64,000 nt of DNA, taken from assembly GCA_949152475.1 (NCBI GenBank), contig OX424568.1, positions 16,281,667 to 16,345,666 of the forward strand, written 5' to 3'. The position numbers were made by a program, and so were the translations under genes. The notes beneath the pieces were generated by a model. The model worked only from the letters and a program-made list of their open reading frames with translations, was not told the origin of the DNA and made no database searches. Of the stretch, positions 12,807 to 26,600 are shown in pieces (positions within the stretch are counted from its first letter, which is position 1; each line of letters begins with the position of its first letter). This stretch comes from Terebella lapidaria. Taxonomy: Eukaryota; Annelida; Polychaeta; Terebellida; Terebellidae.

Positions 12807-12987
12807 GCAGCTCATTTCCATGGTAACACGAGTGGATGCCCAGAGATGTCCACAGTTTCCCGACTTAATACAAGACGACAGAACTCCACCGGCGGTGGTC
12901 ATCGGCAGATATAGGCGATGGCGGCCACGAGAGCGTGATGGAGATTCAATCTCAGTCCCTGTCACATTCGATGCCTTCGCTGGCTAG
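12807..12987 (+). CDS. Possible terminal exon, unrecognised
   Basis: After an acceptor-like TATACCAG the plus strand stays open for 60 codons to a TAG. The frame contains RCPQFPDLIQDD and GRYRRWRPRERDGDS. It is GC-rich against its surroundings, as real exons in this window are. The opposite strand is also open here. No upstream exon was found that clearly joins to it, and I recognise no family. It could be the last exon of a gene starting in the CpG-rich patch near 12 kb, or chance. Confidence 0.2.
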
Positions 12988-14205
12988 TTAATAGTTGGGT
13001 TGACCACCCGTGAAAAAGGGGGAAGAAATGGGGGAGGGGGCCTGAAATGTGGCAATTCTTTTGATGGGAACGACCTGAAGTCAAGGATATTTTAGGGCGG
13101 AATAAACGTCAGTGGGTCTCCGGTTAAACGTGGAGATGAAAACTCGCAGATATTATTTGCATGTGTGCGTTTTCAATATCGTGTCTAATAAATCGCCAGG
13201 GTTTTATTTAGCTGTTGATATTGGCTCGCGTGGCACACACATGATGGGTTTTGCGCTGTGGGGAGGCCGTTTGATGAATTGTTTTGTTGCGCGGTAGCCT
13301 CGCGTTCATAGATTAGCACCGATGGCCGCGATACAATAGACGAAAACACTTGTAGCTTTATTGTGGCAGCTCGATTAATCAAATCGTAATATTGTAGTTC
13401 CTTCGAGTGCGGTCTTTTGAAGGTTGCTGTGACGCTGGTTGCTATAACCAACACACTCGGCTCTCGAGTTCGGCAGACAATGGAATCATGAGTGGAATTT
13501 TGTTCCTGATGCAGAGAGTCAACAATAACATAATCCACGTATCTGTTGACACTAATTCAAAGCTCAATGCTACATCTTTATATAAGGTAAGTGCAGTAGA
13601 GGAGGGGGGCTCAACCTATTTCATTACCTTCCTGAGATTAAGATGGTCTACAATAATATGTATTTCGGCCTATCATCTGATGTGTATCTGAGGCATAAAT
13701 ATACTCAATTCGCTACTTTTTTTGACACATGAACGTATCGATATCGATTTTGTCATAGATCTAAACCAGACAAGTACCTGTCACATAATAATAGTGAATT
13801 GAAGGTCAAATGATGTAACAATTCAAATAATGTCGGGAGGCGTGAATGATCAGATGATGATGTTATGTTACTTGCTGGCAATGTTTTCACAATGAATACA
13901 TTATCACCAATCAGGATCAAACTTTCAGGAAGCTCTTATTTGCAACAAATGTGATGAATTCATTGATAAATGCATTTTCAACACAATCTTTCCCTACACG
14001 TACGATGTGGTTATATTTAGCTTCATATCGGGTTAAAAAAATAGGACTCGGTTTATACTTAAAGACACGAAAAAATGTCTTTCCCCCAAAACATGAACTT
14101 GGAGAAGATTTTTTCGGGAAATAAGTTCAATAACAGTCATGATACGATACACAGATATGTCACAACACAAAAGTATGTCGAAATTAATGAAAAAACCATA
14201 CTGAC

Positions 14206-17200
14206 CAGCTGCACGACGTAGATTTTTCCGGGACCGACTTGGAAGAGGGTCTGATTTGTGATGATTCCTTCTATCTCCGGCTCGGAGGGTCCCGTCTTCT
14301 CAATCTCAATCCTCAGCCGCTTGGCGCTGTAGTCTCCATCCCGAATCTCAACAAATCCCTGCAAAAAGGAGGGAAAAGTTTGGGCATGAATTAATTATGA
14401 ATGTCATGTGGTCTTTTCATCTTTAATTTTTTTTCTTTCTTTCATCTTCCAACTGGGTGTTGGAAGATGAGTGTTAAATAAATCACTGTATACTTCACAA
14501 GTGTATTACACTTTTCAGATATATTGTGATATTGTAGAGTGAAGGCTAAACCCTAGCATATCCTTAACCGTTATTACTAACAACATACTAGTAATATCAT
14601 TACTAACCAACTATTACTACTTTATTGTTGTGTAGCAAAATGAAATTTATTGCAGGCCCTTTAAATTGCATCCCCTTGTTTATTTGACCAATCCAAAAAT
14701 CCTCTTACAGTATTCACTAAATGCAAATAGAAGGAAAATTATACACGACTGAAGCAAGCAACCCAGTTTACCGAGTTGAATTTCCTTGCGTAATTTATGG
14801 TTTCCCCATTAACTTTCCCTTTACTCAAATATTATTCCACCAATATTTTTGTCCATTTCGACCGGCAAAAAGTCCTGAAATGGTATTCAAGTCAGGAAAA
14901 GTTCAACACAGGCACGCTATGATACCGGGCATACCTAATGTGCCTGAAATAATAAATACTACATTAGTTTATTCTGAAAATAACTGGCCTATTATTGAAA
15001 ACAGTGGTACCCCTTATTTCAACGCAGTTTTACATAATGTCACTGGTTTGTTTCGCATGGGACTAAATTCACACGTTATTGCCTCAAGCAACACACAAGA
15101 CATGGGCACGAGTATACGGATAACCACGGAACAGCGATCAACGATTCAAGGCGTTGTTTATGTTACGATGCTGTCTTTCCCTAGTGCGACACATGTTGCC
15201 TGCATGTAATGGATTTTTATAGAGTACGTACGTTGATCGTTATATCGACTGGACCTCAGCAGCTGTTGGTCCAACGATATGCCAACGTGAACAGGTTACG
15301 AAAAGCACCGATTTGTGAGCAAATTGTCAAATAGATTGTGTGTTGACCGTGCTAGATCAAATTTAAGCTCAATTATGGCCAATAATGACCACCGAGACAT
15401 GCAGATTGCCACAATTTATAGCGTGATAATATTCAGAGGAGTGTCATGTACTAATAAAAATTGATTGGATATAACAAGATGAATATATTCATATCTTTAA
15501 ATATATAGATATATAGAGGGTACCAGCATATATTGCATGAGGTTTCAATCGTATATGGGTACACTAGTAAACAGAAGTTTTTTTAAACAGGGCCTGGGCT
15601 ATTGAGTGCTATTATTATTTATAAGTTCAGTATCATATTCTATATTTTCCATGCTCACTGCCATGATTACATATACACAACTGTACTAAACTGAACTGAA
15701 GATTGATTTCCATCGATGGATAAAGCAACCACAATCAGTAAAACATGAATCAATTTCTACTACCAACAACATTAAAAATACAAAATCTTTGCAGGACAAT
15801 AAATTTAGGGTTCGCCATCCCAGAAGAGTTATCTAACTTATATTTAATATTTGAATAATCATATGCCACAAGCAGCCATGATACAGTCGTTTTCCGAGAC
15901 ACACGACTCAATGACAGAGCTATTAATAGGAAACAATGCCACGATGGCCTTGGTGTGATTCATTAGGTATTCCCCGACATTCACCAGAAAATATTATTGC
16001 TTCTCCCACGTTTTGTTTGGTTTCACAGCAGCTATGCTATAAATATTTAATACTAAATGACAGTAGAGTATTTTGTGAAGTGTCGTCCAAACGTATTTTG
16101 CCTAAATGTTTTTTTTCGCATCCAACGTGAAAAATGAAATATAAAAATACTTGCAACAATGGCCGAAAAAAAAATCACGGGAAGGAAAGGAGTGAATTAT
16201 TTGTTGTTAAGCCCGGTAAAAACACCCTAACAAGTGGTTCGCACCTAGTAGATGAATTGCATTGGCATCATAGATGCATAGGTGAAGGGTTCTCGATCAA
16301 TTCAAGGGATAAGCTTGGCCAATACCTTGCTGTCGCTGACGGGAAAACTTGTGTTGAAGGTGTGAATAATTTAGGTGCAATGATTGTTGTAATATTTTTT
16401 AAGTTCTTCTCGTTAATTTCCTTCTAATTACCCATCAAAATTAGCGAATTTTTTTTATCCAGGTTAATTTTTCTTCAGCAGAAATGAGCAGAAAAAGCAA
16501 TTGATTCTATTTGGAAACAAATAAAAAAAAACTTCAACTGAACACATTTTATTTAATGGATATTTTTGTTAAATATTGATTGTAACCACTGTCAGTTTTC
16601 ACCAGGCAGAAATTTGATCAGATTCTGGCCAACAACATATGAGATACTAGTATTCGGAATACATCAGACAGCACCATATTTTATTGAGCTACACCCAATT
16701 CTGTGTGCTTTCTGATCCACCTTCAAGAATGAAAACTTATTTCTATCAATCATATGTCTACTGAATCAATATTTCATCCAATTTGAAGACAGTGCACATA
16801 CTCAGCACATTAGATTTTTCACAGCATGTAATATTTATATTTTTGCACATACCCGGTACATGAAGTCAGATATAAATAGATGACGCGCAGAAAGGGCTAT
16901 TCACTTGTAATATAATATACAGGTTGGCTGTGTATACCTGCTATGCACCTAAACCATGTTGACACATTTTTCAATTTCACCAACAAATACAATAATAGAT
17001 TTAGATGAAAACTAAATGGCTGCTGGTTGTAAATTTATGGCTATTGAAATATAAGAAAAATGACCTGATAAATGGACACACATATTGAAACATTATTAAC
17101 GTATTCAAATAGTTTGTATATAATGAAAATACCTAGAAAAAATTGATATCATAGTAAAAATGATTGATCAGCCAAATAAATGCGATCAGAGATCCAGGTA

Positions 17201-17528
17201 ACATGAGGCGAGCTACCTGCAGAAAATAGAGTACACCAAAGGCAAGCTAGCAAGCTTTGAATGCTGTGCGCATCATTATCGACTAGACATATCATGATAC
17301 ATGTTGTATACTTACATGGAAGTTGTGTCGGATATGCAACTCGACCAACTTCTGCGTGGGTGGTTCCAGCGTCTCGCTGTATAAATACTTATCACATTCA
17401 GAGAAATAATCCATTTGTTCAGATCCATAATACGAGTATCCGAGTTGCGGTGCTAACGATATCCAAAGCAGAACCTTGAGTATCCGTGACGATAGCACTG
17501 GATCCCTCTTTGATATTTTAAACCACAT
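14206..17528 (-). CDS. Unrecognised secreted or membrane protein, N-terminal two exons
   Basis: Exon 1 is 17528-17316: ATG, 71 codons, then donor CAT|GTAAGT. Exon 2 is 14358-14206: acceptor CTTTTTGCAG, 51 codons, then donor CTG|GTCAGT. Both junctions are phase 0 and the frame continues cleanly. The predicted start has a basic N-terminus then a hydrophobic stretch at residues 16-32 (ILKVLLWISLAPQLGYS) resembling a signal peptide. This is followed by YFSECDKYLYSETLEPP, KLVELHIRHNFH and, after the junction, GFVEIRDGDYSAKRLRIEIE and TLFQVGPGKIYVVQL. The EIRDGD word recalls CUB-like beta-sandwich domains, but I cannot assign a family. Further exons must lie to the left and were not found, so this is partial. 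The intron is about 2.96 kb. Confidence 0.6.
14721..15209 (+). CDS. Long open frame in intron, probably not a gene
   Basis: An open frame of 162 codons lies inside the intron of the minus-strand gene at 14206-17528. It has several N-x-S/T sites and no signal peptide, domain or repeat that I recognise. Its base composition matches the surrounding intron rather than the known exons. It may be chance, or an old retrocopy. Confidence 0.12.
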   Translation: MQIEGKLYTTEASNPVYRVEFPCVIYGFPINFPFTQILFHQYFCPFRPAKSPEMVFKSGKVQHRHAMIPGIPNVPEIINTTLVYSENNWPIIENSGTPYFNAVLHNVTGLFRMGLNSHVIASSNTQDMGTSIRITTEQRSTIQGVVYVTMLSFPSATHVACM

Positions 17529-17824
17529 TTTGAGGGGGGTAATGTGGGCTTTTTGGCACAATTGAGTTATAATTTTGCAGTGGAGTCATTAATCCAGAAA
17601 ATTTATATCCATTTTAGATCTTGCGTTGACCGAATCCCAGCAACAAAGTAGATAAATTTGTATCAATTTCGGGTTTTGTTCAGAGACAAAAGCTTTGAAA
17701 AAGATCTGCCTACAACAATATCACTCGAACTGACTTACTGCATGTCCTATATTTATTCCTTTTGAGAAATTGCTTATTAATCCAGTACTATCATGATTAC
17801 GAAGCCATTATGATGAAGAAACAT

Positions 17825-18180
17825 TCAAATATTGTTGCATGACATATTCCTATTATCCAGAAGCAAATTTACACTGCACAATTCCTCTCTGTCATCCTTT
17901 CCTCGAAAAAACTCATGATGAATATGAAAAACATATTTTATGAGATCTCCCAGATATATAACTGGATTTTTCTGTGGCCATGCCAAGCTTTGCCTGCTCC
18001 GTCTCACAAAGTGGTCCCTAGGTGACTTCAAGTGTGCCGGAGCTTGTAGCAAGATCTCTTCAGTTTTTACCGGAGGTGGCGGCGAGATCCGTGGAAGACA
18101 GTGGCACCGCTTGCTGTTTCCTTGTTTAGTCCGCACGTCTGCGAAGGAAAACGCCCCTCAGGGGTTTTTCGCTTTATAGC
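17825..18180. other. GC-richer unassigned patch with hairpin
   Basis: Both strands have short open frames (103 codons on minus, 79 on plus), neither recognisable. At 18138-18170 a short inverted repeat pairs GCGAA..AAAACGCCCC with GGGGTTTTTCGC. It could be an untranslated 5' exon of the minus-strand gene starting at 17528, since it lies between that exon and the CpG-rich region at 19.5 kb. Confidence 0.25.
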
Positions 18181-19469
18181 TAGGGGCATATACCTGGTTC
18201 CTTGCAGTATTATCATTCCATCTTGGCTGGAGTGACGTGTGTCCGTCCGTTAAAAGCGCCCATTCCGCTGTAACATGAAGTGACATCAAAGTAAACAATC
18301 AAGTCATCAATATCTATGTGGCGTTCCGTCTGAAAATTTGCTTTTCTCTGATCCAACTACTGTGGATAGCCTTCAGTAAGTCGGTCAATACGAATATGAC
18401 AGTCACATAATCTTACACGGCGAATGGGATACTGAAATATTTGAACAAGAAATGGTGCTGGAGGAGGGGGGTGGGGGTTCTCCGACATTTAAAGGGTGTG
18501 TGGCGTTATGTAGCCTGATAGCTGGAGGCTTTCAATACATCATATAGGCAGAGTGAAAAAGAGAGAGAGCAGTATTCAGATTGACGATTTGTATTGATTT
18601 TTTCAAAAAGGATAAACATTGGCACAGTAGTTGTACATTAAAGCAATATTGGTATCAGACACACAAACACACACACACACATGCACTGATCTGCTAAATA
18701 TATCTGACAGATTTACATGCCTTTGAACTTGTTAAAATCAATAAAATTTAGCTTTGATGTTGATATTTATGCACTTTTGCTGGATTCCATATATACACAT
18801 ATCAATGCACACAGTTATATATATATATATAGGTTCAGTCTCTCCCTTTATCAAATGCCATCGAAACAAATGTTGCAAAAATGCCTACTGTATACGATCC
18901 TGTTATAAGGTATTTGAGGTATTATTGCCATAAAAGGGCAAAAACCACTAACCCTTTACTGAAGGATCTCCAATGTAAATATTATTATAGAGATTGCCTG
19001 CCGCTTCATCGCTGTAATAATGCCCCGTCCAAACTCATTAGACGCACAGAATCAATTGCGTTTTTCTATCCCTTCCGGTATCCAGGTAAGCTTTCAAGAT
19101 ATCCATCTATTTCCATTGAATGGAATTCAATAATGTGACCATGACAGCGGGAAATACCTTCGCTTATTGCACGGGTTTTGCAATAGAAGTAGACCACACA
19201 GACGTTCTCTGTTTGATGCAGTGAATCCAATAGATCGAAAAGTAGGCCTATCCACCTTAACTAAAATTCAGACACATGGAGCCATCTAATTTAAATTGTT
19301 TCCGATTCTCCATCCCGCGATAAATCTCGTTCCAAAGATCTAATCGCAGAGATTAACTCCGTGTTTGATATTGCCCGTGTAATCATCGAACGCAACACAA
19401 CACATCAAGTGTATTTACCTTTTTTTTCTCTCTAGACTATGTAACATGTTTCGTATGCACTTGATGTCG

Positions 19470-19800
19470 AATGTCACTCACTGGTTTGCACAAAACCAGC
19501 ACCGTCTGTTGCCTAGGTCTCCGTTTGCACCGCTCGTTGCACGGCCTACAATCCACGACGGCTGCAATCCATGCAAACTAAACCAATCTACCCCCACGCG
19601 GTAGCAGTTGCGACGATGCCCGAAGCGAGCAGACGATCTAGGTCTGGCACGGCTAGCAGACGACACCACGAAGCGAACCAAACGACCGACAGCCCGTCGT
19701 CCGTCAGTCAGTCAGATCGTCTTGCCCGCGAAAAAACCCCGCGCAATTTGTTTGCTGGCACGTGATGATAGACGTCCGCATAGCGGCGCCACTGTACGGT
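19470..19800 (-). promoter_or_regulatory. CpG-rich region, likely promoter of the 14.2-17.5 kb gene
   Basis: This is a clear island of CpG and GC in very AT-rich surroundings, about 2 kb upstream of the ATG at 17528. No known protein is encoded on either strand. Position and composition suggest a promoter and untranslated first exon for the minus-strand gene. This is inference from composition only. Confidence 0.35.
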
Positions 19801-19883
19801 TTAGAGACATTCTTTTCGCGCCTTTTTTCAGGAGACTGTCCTTCTCTAATTTCTATTCTGAGTATTCTCTGGGGAACATTTAG

Positions 19884-22800
19884 ATACGATAGTTAATTGG
19901 ATGACGGTGTTTATAAATAATAATTATATTAAGTTACTCAAAAAATGAGATAGAAATAGTGACGAAAGCTAAATATTGTCGTTCATATTTATATATCTAT
20001 ATATTTACATTCATAATTAAATTGCAAGAGACAAAAAAATTATCTCTGCATGCTCTCATGGTTTTTCTACATAATTCTAGAATTACATAACAAATAATTG
20101 AACGATGAACAAGCATTAAAAATGTTTAGAATAACCATGGGCAACTATGAGCGACAGTAAATTAATGTAACAAAGAATTATGCCGAAATAAATACATAGC
20201 AATATAAGTTGCATGTATGTTAATTTGAAGACTATAAGTATTTTTTTAAGCATGTGTTTCTTTCAAAAATAAAATTATATCAGACAATTGGAATAATTGT
20301 GCGATCTAACATTTTTTCACCATGTTATGAATAGATCTAATGTAGGTGGATCTAAATATTATTTTTGCAAAATATTTCCGATTTGCTCGGAATACGAGTC
20401 AGATATTAAGGGAAAAGAAACACGTAATGTCATGACGTTCAGCACTACAGCATTATATTCAAAGTGATCGATGTTCACAGGTATAATAGGCAGGCTGGTG
20501 TTAGATTTCATATTCTTCACATTGAATCCCTAATAATTTATATTATATAATATTATAGGGCCTAGTATAAAAATATTGGTTGAATCTGAATGAACTGTGG
20601 GTTACTTGTGCTTGAAAATCAGAATGTATTTCGAATCCTTCAATCATGATAATTTATTTCAACGCCATAAATTCATTTCCCCAACTGCTTTGTGTGTTTG
20701 GGTCACATTATGACCGGAACATCATAATGTACCTTTTTCCGAACAAAAAATCATAATGCATCCTAAAGCGTCCGATTTCATGTAAATACAACACATGCTG
20801 AGGTCGTTGTCACGAGAATGAGGTCATATCATAATGACATTCATATAGACCATATTTTACCGAAAATTCAAAGGTCATATTAAAACATAATTATTACAAA
20901 TGAACAATTCATAATGGTTATAATATATTTGGCAACACACCTGAATTTTGCGAATCCGTCAATTATGTTGCCTGATCAATTGTCATACTCTTTTATGAAA
21001 TCACACGTAACAACAAGTATTTACAATAGTTAAGTCTCCCAAGCCGAGAGGTTGTAAAAAAATCTCAAATACACATTTTAAAATTTATACTTCAGTGTGG
21101 TAGGCCTACTTGTGTTATCTGTTTCATGTAATTTGACTGCACAAAATTAGGCCAAGGTGTCAAATAAGGTTACCTGCGAAATGTACAGTGCGTTAAGCCT
21201 GAAAACTTTCTTTCAATTGAAATTTCTGCATTGACCTATCCATTCCATTGAAGATTGAATACAAAGTCATCTAATAATCCCCCTCATGTGACTGCAAGCC
21301 TTTATGCCCATTACACAAACCTAAGATTCAACTACGACTGTTTCACTCAAGGTCATTTGAGGTTAAGTTCAAGATCACTAAGAGATCGGTCATATATACA
21401 TTCCTATGAGCCCATTATGAAACCTGAGCTTTGAAAGGAGACTGTGGTTTTGTTTGTAGACACACATTTCAGTTGGGGCGTGACATTGAAAATCACCATT
21501 TAAGGTCACCATATTCGAAGTCACCTAAATATGTGCCATGTATGCTCATAACACAATCCCAAGCTGTAGCCACAAGCTACAGCTTGCAGAAAAAAAAATC
21601 CAACTAAAAATTCCTCCCTCTTGAAACTGGTATTGCATATGATACAGGAAATAGACATGCAAATATATTTTTAATATTTCATTTTTATTCTTTTATTGCA
21701 TCAAAACTTCATATTGTCATAGTTTGAAACAGCTTTTGAAGCCTACAAAAACTCTTCTAATCACGGAATGTTCTTATTAATTAACACATTAATTATTATA
21801 CTCAGACAGTTCTTTAAATCCCAGGAATGTTGTTCTTCAAATTGTTCGTTTTAATTTTAGTACACATTTACAACAAAGAATACACAGACAAACACATTTC
21901 AGACGATAACTTATTACTATATCTAAAACAATTTCCTAACCACTTCTTCTACAACAATGGACGTATATTTATCAATATTTACTAATTCACTCAATTATAC
22001 AATCGTATCACAACTTGAAATTAAATATTTTACTGAGAATACAGCTGCATCTTCGAAATAAAATGTAATTTTGAGTACGTCATCACAAATATTTGGATTT
22101 ATAAAATGAATTTAGGAGGGTTTACTGATAATGGCGGACATGAAACAAGATTTTAAGCTTCATAATACTAGATGTGACGATGTCAGAACGTATTTGCCGG
22201 TACTGTGAAGTTGTACAATTATATATACATAAATAACAGCATTAGGTTTTACCTAAAACCATATTTGGGAAATAGTATTCATGGGATACTATACAATAAA
22301 TACACATATGTATATATTCACACTATTACAATATTTTGAATATGCATGCGACAAATACAAATCCTATATTATCATAAATGAAAAAAAAATTAATGAAACC
22401 CTATTATAATCTGAAAATATCCTTTGCAATATCTAATATTCATTCACACTCCATGTGTTACCACGGCAACATGTTCCTATGGTACAGTATTTTTCACATA
22501 CATGTATCAGACAAAATTAATATTAAGGGTAATAGCATCTTTGGACAATGATATTTTCAACAATGCAATTTATACATATACAATGTACATTACAGTGTGG
22601 CCTTATCATCAATATTACAGTAATGGTTACGCAAATAGTATTTATAGTCATACCATCATAGTATGCTGATGGAAAACCAATAATTCTACATTGCACCGCA
22701 TATGAGGAATATCAAAGCAGAGAGTGTACATTGTATATTATAATAAATGAGATGAAACTAAGTAGAAATTCGAAGCACCATGCAAAAAATATTACATGTA

Positions 22801-23200
22801 CGATGATAATGTTTATGATTAACAACTATGTCATTAAACCAACATTATGTACAAATTGTATACATTTTTATGCTATGACAGTCTTTGAGTATGATAAGTA
22901 AGATTTCAAATGGCATGCAAGAGTAACGAAAGTAAAATGAAAAAAAAAAAACTTTTGAAACATAATAGACATATACATCAAAGTGAGACAACCTAATTGA
23001 ACTGCTTTTTCAAATTTTTAACTGCTGATTTAAATATTCAACTCAACAATAAAATATGCACAAATACCTGCAACAACATGACTAATACACAGCAATGAAA
23101 GCCGACAGTCTTGTTGTCACTGATAAGAAAATAGCCACGATGAAAATCATCATCATAACTTTTGAGATGATATTTATTTCACAAGAGATACACATAAATT
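19884..23200. other. AT-rich intergenic stretch
   Basis: No exon can be supported over more than 3 kb. It contains an 11-bp perfect hairpin word at about 21562-21588 (CAAGCTGTAGC / GCTACAGCTTG). It also contains a palindromic X-box word at 22457-22470. Confidence 0.5.
22457..22470. promoter_or_regulatory. RFX X-box-like palindrome
   Basis: GTTACCACGGCAAC fits the RFX-family X-box pattern GTNRCC-N2-GGYAAC on both half sites. It lies in intergenic DNA roughly 1.1 kb beyond the SPRYD7 stop codon. Similar words occur at 34873-34886 and near 52816. Binding is not shown. Confidence 0.25.
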
Positions 23201-23232
23201 TTGCCTAAATATTTTTCAGTTGAAACACGATG

Positions 23233-23238
23233 TTTATT
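23233..23238 (-). terminator. Candidate poly(A) signal of SPRYD7
   Basis: AATAAA on the minus strand, 363 bases beyond the SPRYD7 stop codon at 23601. Nearer canonical signals were not noticed. The 3' end is inferred, not shown. Confidence 0.35.
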
Positions 23239-23600
23239 TTGCAAAGAGGTGAAATTGAACCTTAGAATTTAGATATTGCTTGTATGTTTGACAGTCAAGC
23301 TTTTAACTTTGAATGTGGATGTATAATTCTGAAAGACATTCAATTTGGACGCATTTTCAATTCAACAATCAAACCTTTAACAGCAAAACTTCAGAATTGA
23401 ATTTTCACACTGATAATAAACACATTATTTCAGACAAACTCGCTCAACTTTTTAGCATATCACAAACTCACAATCTTTCACTCACCAATATATACACAAT
23501 AAAATATATATACATGAGTTTGGGCCGTAAACAAAAGGGATATGCAAATTATATGTTAATGAGCTTCAAGCAATGTTGAGTAATGTATGGTGTGTATCAT

Positions 23601-26600
23601 TTAAAGTAACGATTTTTCGATCATTATCTCTTCGAAGCCATCAGGCGGTGGATGGTAGAAACTCGTGAACTGTAAGTCTAATGTCGCACCATCTTCAACT
23701 GGAAGGAAAAGAAGGCATAGCGTCTAGAATATTTACTCTGAAACAACAGATTCTGCATATTGAAAATTGGTGTAATATTTATTTTCATTGTATATAATAC
23801 TTACTATATACACACAATTGGAAAATGTATCACCTGTATATATTCTGATTGAATTAGACTTTCTAAAAACAATTTAGTTTCTCCGAGCGATATTATGGTT
23901 AAATTGAGTAAAAGTATGGATTGAATATATTATAAGTTTCTTGAAGCAGAAGATTAACCTTTTTGTGCAAAAAACAAAAATCTGTCAAAAGCTGAAATAC
24001 ATAACATATACGATGGTGTCTGTGTATTTATATATAAAGTTGAAACAAGGTAAACCTTTGTACATTTTTCCCCCTGAATTGGTATCCTTGCAATACAAAC
24101 CATACACCACAGGGAAGACTGTGCCTTTGATGCCTGTGAAGGGAGTGTGCAGCGGTCGGCCATTCAGGAAGAAATTCAACTCTACGTGATCATAACTCAT
24201 ACCCTGCAAAACAGACAATTGATTCGACAATCGCAGAACTGATGGTCCAACTTCATATTGGTATTAGTTTTGAAACTAATTCAATTTGATTCAAGTATGT
24301 TAAGACAAAAGAACAAATTTTCAGCAAGTTTTTATCAGTCAGTCAATATATACAAAATATTGATCGAACTTTCAAATTTCCAATACATAAACAGAATGCA
24401 AACTGTGACTATACTTGCATGGTCAATTTTGTCTGAATATTCATGAACAGACGAAGAACATGAATATTCATATGATGCTTACAATGACATCACCCTCCTG
24501 TGGAATTTCCGGCAGTTTGCCGCGCTCCTCATTATTATGCGAGTACATCCCATCATGCCGCAGCACCCAGCTGTCCTTATTCGTACCCAAGGGTACGTTG
24601 CTAAGGTTACATTGCCTGGTTGCCAGGCCAACGCCCCAAATACCTAAAAAAAAAATAAATACATATCATATGTCAGTGAAATACTCATTACAATGATCCA
24701 ATCACTAGGATTTGTACTATGGTAGTTCACTGAAATCTGGTAGCAGAATTTTGGGACCACATTCATACAGACCAAAATTTCAGAAGATAAATGCATATTA
24801 AAAAAAAAAAAATTCACAATATAGAATTATAATACGAATGAAAATTCATTTTTCATTTTTGGACATCCTATCAGATTATCAGTATGTACATCTTAGTGAT
24901 ACGCCTACTGATGGTGCAGATATATACATGATAATATACACTCATATATATACCTGAGTACTATAAACAGAGAACCTGACCAGAGACGGTGAGTAGAACT
25001 TGAATCTGTCTGAGGTTCTATACAAAGTATGTTATGGTTTGTCCAGTCTGATTCACTCGAGTGTGACAACACCTGACATGCCAGGACATCACACCACATT
25101 GTCAGGACGGTAACACCACACAGGCCAAATTACAAGGAGATCTTCTGGGTCACAAAAAATCTAGTATTTATTCTTCATTGTCCACTGCCTTCTATTTACT
25201 GTAAGGTGGGATAATTTCTAGGACTAGCGGATATAGTAAAACAAACCAAAATTTGCAATTGGCTTGAGAAGGATCGCTAAACACATATGCCTATTTTTTC
25301 TACAACAAATCCCGATAATTTCATGTTCTGGTATTCAATATTTCTGTCTGGTATTTTTTTGGTGCATGTTCCACAGCGCAATTGCTGGTGGATACAAGAT
25401 GGGGAAGCTTCATGCTAGAAATGGGAATGACGACATGCGCCCCTGTACTGACATGCACGAAGGTGTGACATTGCAGTCAACAGGCGTCATACAACAACGA
25501 GATGGGTACGTAATGAAACTTCATAAATCTGTATACGTACGAGCCATCCGTCCTAAATTCGCCGCATTCCCAAATTCGCCAAAGTGGATTTCAGGCCTTG
25601 TAATGTTAATGAAACTAACAAGTTTGATCGCCAGTCGAGACTCTGATATTCAATCTTTGTTCCAGTAATTTATTTTCCACAAAACGAGCTTCTAAGTTCT
25701 GATAATATTGAGTTGGCGAATTTTGGGATGCGGCGAATTTAGGACGGATGGCTCGTAGTAACGGTGCATATTTAGGAGACTTCGATATATGATGATTTAA
25801 TTGAAATTTATATGTAGAAATCTTGCATATAAATCACTAAATATTCTACCTTATTACTAATCATTGTTTTCTAATCAATTTATAATCACCTACCAATGAT
25901 CCAATGCCATAATATGGAAATCCAGCCACAATAATTTGAGAAATTCACAAAAAAATCAGAAACTGTTACTTACCCGAAGTCTGTAACTTGGCCTCGAAGT
26001 AGGCTTTATCTTGCACTATCGGAGCGTTCGCCAGTGCTGCACCCGACCCACAAATTCTGCGTCCACTCTTAACGATGACCACATCTTGTCCTGCGAATAT
26101 TAACAACGTATTTATGTGACAATCATTCAATGTGAAATATTGCATTGATTTGTCAAATAAGGTTACTGCTACATGTTCCAATACATTTCTACAGATTTGA
26201 ATGTGTATGAGTAGTCATCTATACTCTGATATTCGTAACTCATTTATATCGTTTTGTTGCTCCTATTACGATTTGGTGTCAGAACTCTATTTTGCTCAGT
26301 GGTAGAATGTCCACTTCATGACTGGGTGGTCCTGGATTCATTTCAATCCCGGCTTTTTTTCTTTTGGCCCAGAGAAAACTATAGAATTATACTGTTGGGT
26401 TAGGATTACCATTATTACGGTTACTGCACCAAGATTCTAAGCGGTGGTGATGGCCAATGTACTCTTATCGGAGTAAACACTACCCAAAAGAGGACCCCGC
26501 TACCTGACCCTTTTTGTTGAATAAATTCAATCCAAATATAGGCACCATCAATCAGCGCTTATGATGCTGTCTGCCCCGTGTCATATGATTCGTATCGCTC

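Noticed and set aside
13185-13538. 117-codon minus-strand frame as a further exon of the secreted-protein gene
   Set aside because: No acceptor in the right phase and no protein-like pattern. An equally open frame exists on the other strand.
25264-25668. 134-codon open frame on the plus strand
   Set aside because: It overlaps an inverted-repeat element, lies in a SPRYD7 intron and has no recognisable motif or conserved composition.
26283-26360. A functional tRNA gene
   Set aside because: A- and B-box-like words are present, but there is no paired acceptor stem, the B box is degenerate, and an unrelated body follows. This is a SINE head.
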